Shown piece by piece: positions 52,001-58,000 of a DNA stretch of 64,000 nucleotides. The notes beneath the pieces were generated by a model. It had not been told where the DNA came from. It was given only the letters and a program-made list of their open reading frames with translations, and ran no database searches. Made by a program: the position numbers and the translations under genes. Source of the stretch: Sipunculus nudus (lineage: Eukaryota > Annelida > Sipuncula > Golfingiida > Sipunculidae); assembly GCA_026874595.1 (NCBI GenBank), contig CM049310.1, forward strand, positions 67,844,056 through 67,908,055, in the 5' to 3' direction. The number at the start of each line of letters is the position of its first letter. The first letter of the stretch is position 1.

Positions 52001-55000
52001 GTGGAGAGTAGCAAAATCAGCCCAGTGGAGAGTAGCAAATTCAGCTTTGTGGAGTGTGGCAGGATGAGCCTGGTGGAGAGTGGCAGGATCAGCCCAGTGG
52101 AGAGTGGCAGGATCAGTCAAGTGGAGCGTGACAGGATCAGCCTGGTGGAGAGTGGCAGGATCAGCCAGGTGGAGAGTGTCAGGATGAGCCTTGTGGAGAG
52201 TGGCAGGATGAGCCTGGTGGAGAGTGGCAGGATCAGCCAAGTAGAGCGTGGCGGGATCAGCCAAGTGGAGCGTGGAGGGATCAGCTAAGTGGAGCGTGGC
52301 AGGATCAGCCAAGTAGAGCGTGGCGGGATCAGCCAAGTGGAGCGTGGCAGGATCAGCCAAGTAGAGCGTGACAGGATCAGCCTGGTGGAGAGTGGCAGGA
52401 TGAGCCTGGTGGAGAGTTGCAGGATGAGCCTGGTGGAGAGTGTCAGGATGAGCCTGGTGGAGAGTGGCAGGATCAGCCAAGTAGAGCGTGGCGGGATCAG
52501 CCAAGTGGAGCGTGGCGGGATCAGCCAAGTGGAGCATGGCAGGATCAGCCAAGTAGAGCGTGGCGGGATCAGCCAAGTAGAGCGTGGCGGGATCAGCCAA
52601 GTGGAGCGTGGCAGGATCAGCCTGATGGAGTTTGGCAGGATCAGCCAGGTGAAGAGTGTCATGATGAGCCCGGTGGAGCAGGCAGGATCAGCCTGGTGGA
52701 GAGTGGCAGGATCAGTCTTGTGGCTTTTGATCTGAGAGTAGAAGGTCCTCCATTCTTTTCCTGTCAATGCTCAGAGTTACAGTTACAACTGGAATTCAGT
52801 CTTTAGCACAGTCTATAGCAAAGAGTAGGTCTGCCAGCACAGTCTCAATCACATGGGTTAACAGCATGAAGTCTACATAAATGAAAGAATTGTTTAGTAA
52901 GTTTAATATCCTAAGTCACAGGCTTGCTGAACCAAGTGGGTGCTAACACTCAGCCCTGCATGACATCAGTTATAGAGTTTGAGATGCTTTACCATCACCA
53001 GCACTCCTATTATCATGGCCTTGTGGAACTGGTGACCATCAAAATAAATCTGTGTGAACATCAGCTCTTCACTAGGCCCTGTCACAGACTATGACAGTAA
53101 GTATTAAGCTTTCCAAATTTGGAATGTTCACAAAGGTTTTGTAAAGTACATGGTTCTGCTCTCATGGAGTACAGCGATGATGAAGTAAAAAGTTCCCTGA
53201 CTTTTTTCCTGAATCCACACTGTCTCTCTTGCAGCCTGTCCTGATCCAGAGGAGCAATCACACATTTTGCCAGGACTCTTGCAAGTATTTTTTTCTTGGT
53301 ATTGAGAGCAGCAAGGTTCCTCAGTGCTTATTGCATGCCTTGTGGTTGCCCTTCCTCTTGTTATATTGATGCGTAGATTTCTATTACCTTGGTATGGCAT
53401 CAGATTCTGGGCTTTGTCCCATAGATGACCGGCTGATGTCCTACGGTGATTTGAGACTCCTCAGGTGGGGAATCTGAAGCAGTGATGAGGTCAGCGCCGC
53501 TGATTCTCTGTATTGCCTCATCATTTATATGACATTGGCAGTGGAGTACTGATTCAAAGTGTTCAGCCCATCCATGAAGGATTTCAGTCCTCCCTGTTTC
53601 TCTCCGTGTCTGTCATACTTTCAGAGTTAGGAGTTGGGGAACTTCAGGGGGGCTGATGTCTGAAGATGGCTTTACAGCGGCTGAAGGAAAATATTTCAAG
53701 TGTTAACTGGTTTATTCACACCAGCTTCTCTGGTGATGGGGTACAGCACAGGCACTCGTTTCCAGCACTAAAATGGCTTGGAAACCATAAACACACCGAG
53801 TATGGGCGATATATCTTTTATTACTGGTGTATCGCCCATCCTCAGTGTGTTTACGGTTATCAAGCCATTTTAGTGCTGGAAACCAGTGTCTGTGGGATAC
53901 AGCACAGGACTCGAAACTGGGAGGTGTTGATTTCAAATCTTAGCTGAGGAGCGGTGAGATATTCACGGTCAGCCCCCAACCCAGGGTGAGTGCTCTGCCC
54001 CACAGCCGTGTATCACTCTCAATAGAGTGTCTTTTAGAGGTTCCTCAGTGTTATGACCAAGGATGATTACACACCCAGGACCTGCAGGTGCAGTAAACAT
54101 GGAGCCTGGGTGACCTCAGGAGATAAAATAAAATGACTGGAATTAAGTGCTACCACCCTGTCATGTACTGTAGTCTCTAACCAAAAGGTACTCTGGTAAG
54201 AAGATTACCTTCAGCAAAAAAAAATTTAAAAAAAATCCCATTTTATTCACAATCCAACTGACAATAATTGCTAAAATAGTGTAGGATCAATTAAATACTC
54301 TGTATAATTAAAATTTTTATTTAACAATACAACCTAGTGTTTCTTGAAATATCATATTTTATGAAAGATTACAATTATATGAAGAAGTTTTCTCAGTACT
54401 ATAATTACATCTTTTGTAGGTGTAGCAGTTGGCACAGCGTGGGCTACCCGCTTGGAGTGTTGTATTGCAGGCATTCATCGGTAAGGAATATTAGATCTTA
54501 GGGCAGTAACACAAGCCAACTAACATTTATTTGACTTTAAATCAGCTGACTGTAAGTAATCTGAGTTACAGCAATGTCCTTTGTCTCTCTGTCTGTCCAG
54601 ACGCCCAGCATGATGTCCTTGAACAGGGTACAAATCAAAACTTCTAGCTACAGTCCTGAAAATTTTGCATATATATTAGTAGGATCCAATATTGAATCTT
54701 TACTGAAAATTAGGGCACTTAGACCTTATTTTTTCAAGCAACTCGCTGAAGACTTGGCACTTCTTTAAATTTGACCCATACCAATATATTTGCTTGTGTC
54801 ATTAGCAAAAATAAGCTTTTGTTGACCTACTTTCTGCGGGACAAAATGGTCTTTTCCACTTCTTCCAAGATAAGTCATAAAGTATTAATATTTTGGCCTT
54901 CATATCATAGTCAACAGTTCCTTAGAAGAAGGGGATTAATTTGTGTGTAAATTCAGTCAGGTCATTTTCAAGATGGTGTCTTTATGGAACTTCAAATCGT

Positions 55001-58000
55001 GTCGATCGCAAAATATGACAACTTGATGTGTTTCCATACAGGATGTATTGTCTGTTACTAAATATCTGAGGAACTGCTGCAGCCTTCAGTTTCAAATTTC
55101 ACAGGAATATTGATCATGTGACTGCTCAATGATTTTGACCTCCAGGTGGCGCCACCTGTGTTGACCTACTTTCTACAGGCTGTAATGGTCTTTTCTCTTT
55201 TTTCCAAGATATGTCATAAAGTATAAATACTTTGGCTTTCATATCATAGTCAACAGTTACTAGGAGGAAGGGAAATAATAATTTTAGTATAAATTCAGTT
55301 AAGTCATTTTCAAGATGGCATATCTTCGGAACTTCAAATTGTGACAATTGCAAAATTTGACAACTTGATGGTTTCCATACAGGATATATTGTCTGTTACC
55401 AAATATCTTAGGAACTGCTGCAGCCTTCAGTTTCAAATTTCACAGGAATATTGATCATGTGACTGCTCAATGATTTTGACCTCCCGGTGGCGCCAACTTT
55501 ATGGACCTACTTTCTGCGGGACGAAATGCTCTTTTCCACTTCTTACTAGATAAGTCACAAAGCATTAATATTTTGGCCTTCATATCATAGTCAACAGTTC
55601 CTTAGAGGAAGGGGTATAATTTGAGTAAAAATTTAGTCAAGTCATTCTCAAGATGGCGTCTTTATGGAACTTCAAATTGTGTCGATCGCAAAATATGACA
55701 ACTTGATGTGTTTCCATACAGGATGTATTGTCTGTTACTAAATATCTGAGAAACTGCTGCAGCCTTCAGTTTCAAATTTCACAGGAATATTGATCATGTG
55801 ACTGCTCAATGATTTTGACCTCCAGATGGCGCCATCTGTGTTGACCTACTTTCTACAGGCTGTAATGGTCTTTTCTCTTTTTTCCAAGATATGTCATAAA
55901 GTATAAATACTTTGGCTTTCATATCATAGTCAACAGTTACTAGGAGGAAGGGAAATAATAATTTTAGTATAAATTCAGTTAAGTCATTTTCAAGCTGGCA
56001 TATCTACAGAACTTCAAATTGTGACAATTGCAAAATTTGACAACTTGATGGTTTCCATACAGGATGTATTGTCTGTTACCAAATATCTAAGGAACTGCTG
56101 CAGCCTTCAGTTTCAAATTTCACAGGAATATTGATCATGTGACTGCTGAATGATTTTGACCTCCAGGTGGCGCCACCTTTGTTGACCTACTTTCTGCGGG
56201 ACTAAATGGTCTTTTCCACTTCTTACTAGATAAGTCACAAAGCATTAATATTTTGGCCTTCATATCATAGTCAACAGTTCCTTAGAGGAAGGGGTATAAT
56301 TTGAGTAAAAATTTAGTCAAGTCATTCTCAAGATGGCGTCTCTACGGAACTTCCAATTTTGTTGATCGTAAAATTTAACAACTTGATGTGTTTCCATACA
56401 TGATGTATTGTCTGTTACCAAATACCTTAGGAACTGCTGCAGCCTTCAGTTTCAAATTTCACAGGGATATTGATCATGTGACTGCTCAATGATTTTGACC
56501 TCCAGGTAGCGCCACCTTTGTTGACCTACTTTCTGCGGGACGAAATGGTCTTTTCCACGTCTTACTAGATAAGTAACAAAGTATTAATATTTTGGCCTTC
56601 TTATCATAGTCAACAGTTCCTTAGAGGAAGGGGAATAATTTGAGGATAAATTTAGTCAAGTCATTCTCAAGATGGCGTCTCTACGGAACTTCAAATTTTG
56701 TAGATCGTAAAATTTAACAACTTGATGTGTTTCCGTACATGATGTATTGTCTGTTACCAAATATCTTAGGAACTGCTGCAGCCTTCAGTTTCAAATTTCA
56801 CAGGAATATTGATCATGTGACTGCTTAATGAATTTGACCTGCAGGTAGCGCTACCTGTGTTTAGCTACTTTCAGCAGGCTGTAATGGTCTTTTTCACTTT
56901 TATCCATAATATGTCATTAAGTATTTATTTGTTATAATCTGCCAAAACAGAGTCTCCTCTGAGACTCTTGGACTGATCTTTCTGAAACATTTTTTTAATC
57001 ACCTGCCAAAATGCACAGTAATTCACAGAGTGAACATTAGACCCCTGGGTCTCTTGTTCCAGATTGGTACATTATACGATAAGTCTTTTTACTAAATGTC
57101 CACAATGAAAAATTAAGCAAGGGTCACTGACACCATAAATTACTAATTGCTTCTGACCTCCCCATGAATGCTTTTTTGCAAATTGCATTTTTATGTCAGG
57201 ACTTGTGTCACAGATCAGCTTGTCAGCTGAGCTTCATGACCCACAGGTGACTTAATGTATAAATGTGTGTATTGTTCCAACAGGTTTATCTGTAATCTAC
57301 AAATCAGATATGATAAAATTATGTTTTCGATGAACCTGTGAGCTTATGTGATGGTGTGGCCCCCTCCTAACCTTATGTTAACCCATACTTTCTCAAATAC
57401 GACAGGAGCTAGCATCTTCAAAATATATTTTGAAATATCAGACATCTAAAAACTATAGAATTGAGCATATTTTTTTGCTATCTGCATTGACTTGGATTTT
57501 ACAGGGGAAAAGCTAAAAAAAACTTTAAAATCTTCTTCTCTGAAATTGTCCAGCCAAATTGTTCATTATTTCACAGAAATTATCCCTGAAACAATCTCTC
57601 TTAAGTTTGTTCAAGTGGTTCCAATTTTCTGATTTTTGGTCAAGTTGCAGGAAGCTGAACTTGGTCATTTGGCCAAATGGGCATACTAAAATTACAATAT
57701 CAGAAATGGCAGGAGCTGTCATCACCAGATTTTATACAATTGTTGGTCACATGACCCATATTTGAAATTGCAGTTATGTAGTGCCACCTATATCGACCTT
57801 GTTTTTACAGACTGATAAAAACCTCATCATTTTAGCCTATTTCAGCTTAAAAATGTTTTATGATGAAACTGTCCAGGTGAATTGTTTAAATTTTCACAAA
57901 AATTATCCTAGGTTAGGGTTCTTTCAATTGTATAAGAATAGATTGGGTTCAATGATTTTTGGTAGAGTCATAGAAAGCTGGAGTTGGACTTGTGACCATT

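Noticed and set aside
49023-52806. Many long ORFs (up to 346 codons) on both strands reading as 8-residue repeats
   Set aside because: They follow from the 24-bp unit length and lack of stops in the unit; exon 3 and exon 4 of the SRA gene splice in phase across the region, and nothing non-repetitive is encoded.
53666-53947. Overlapping ORFs on both strands with similar translations
   Set aside because: Mirror translations of the fold-back element's inverted arms.
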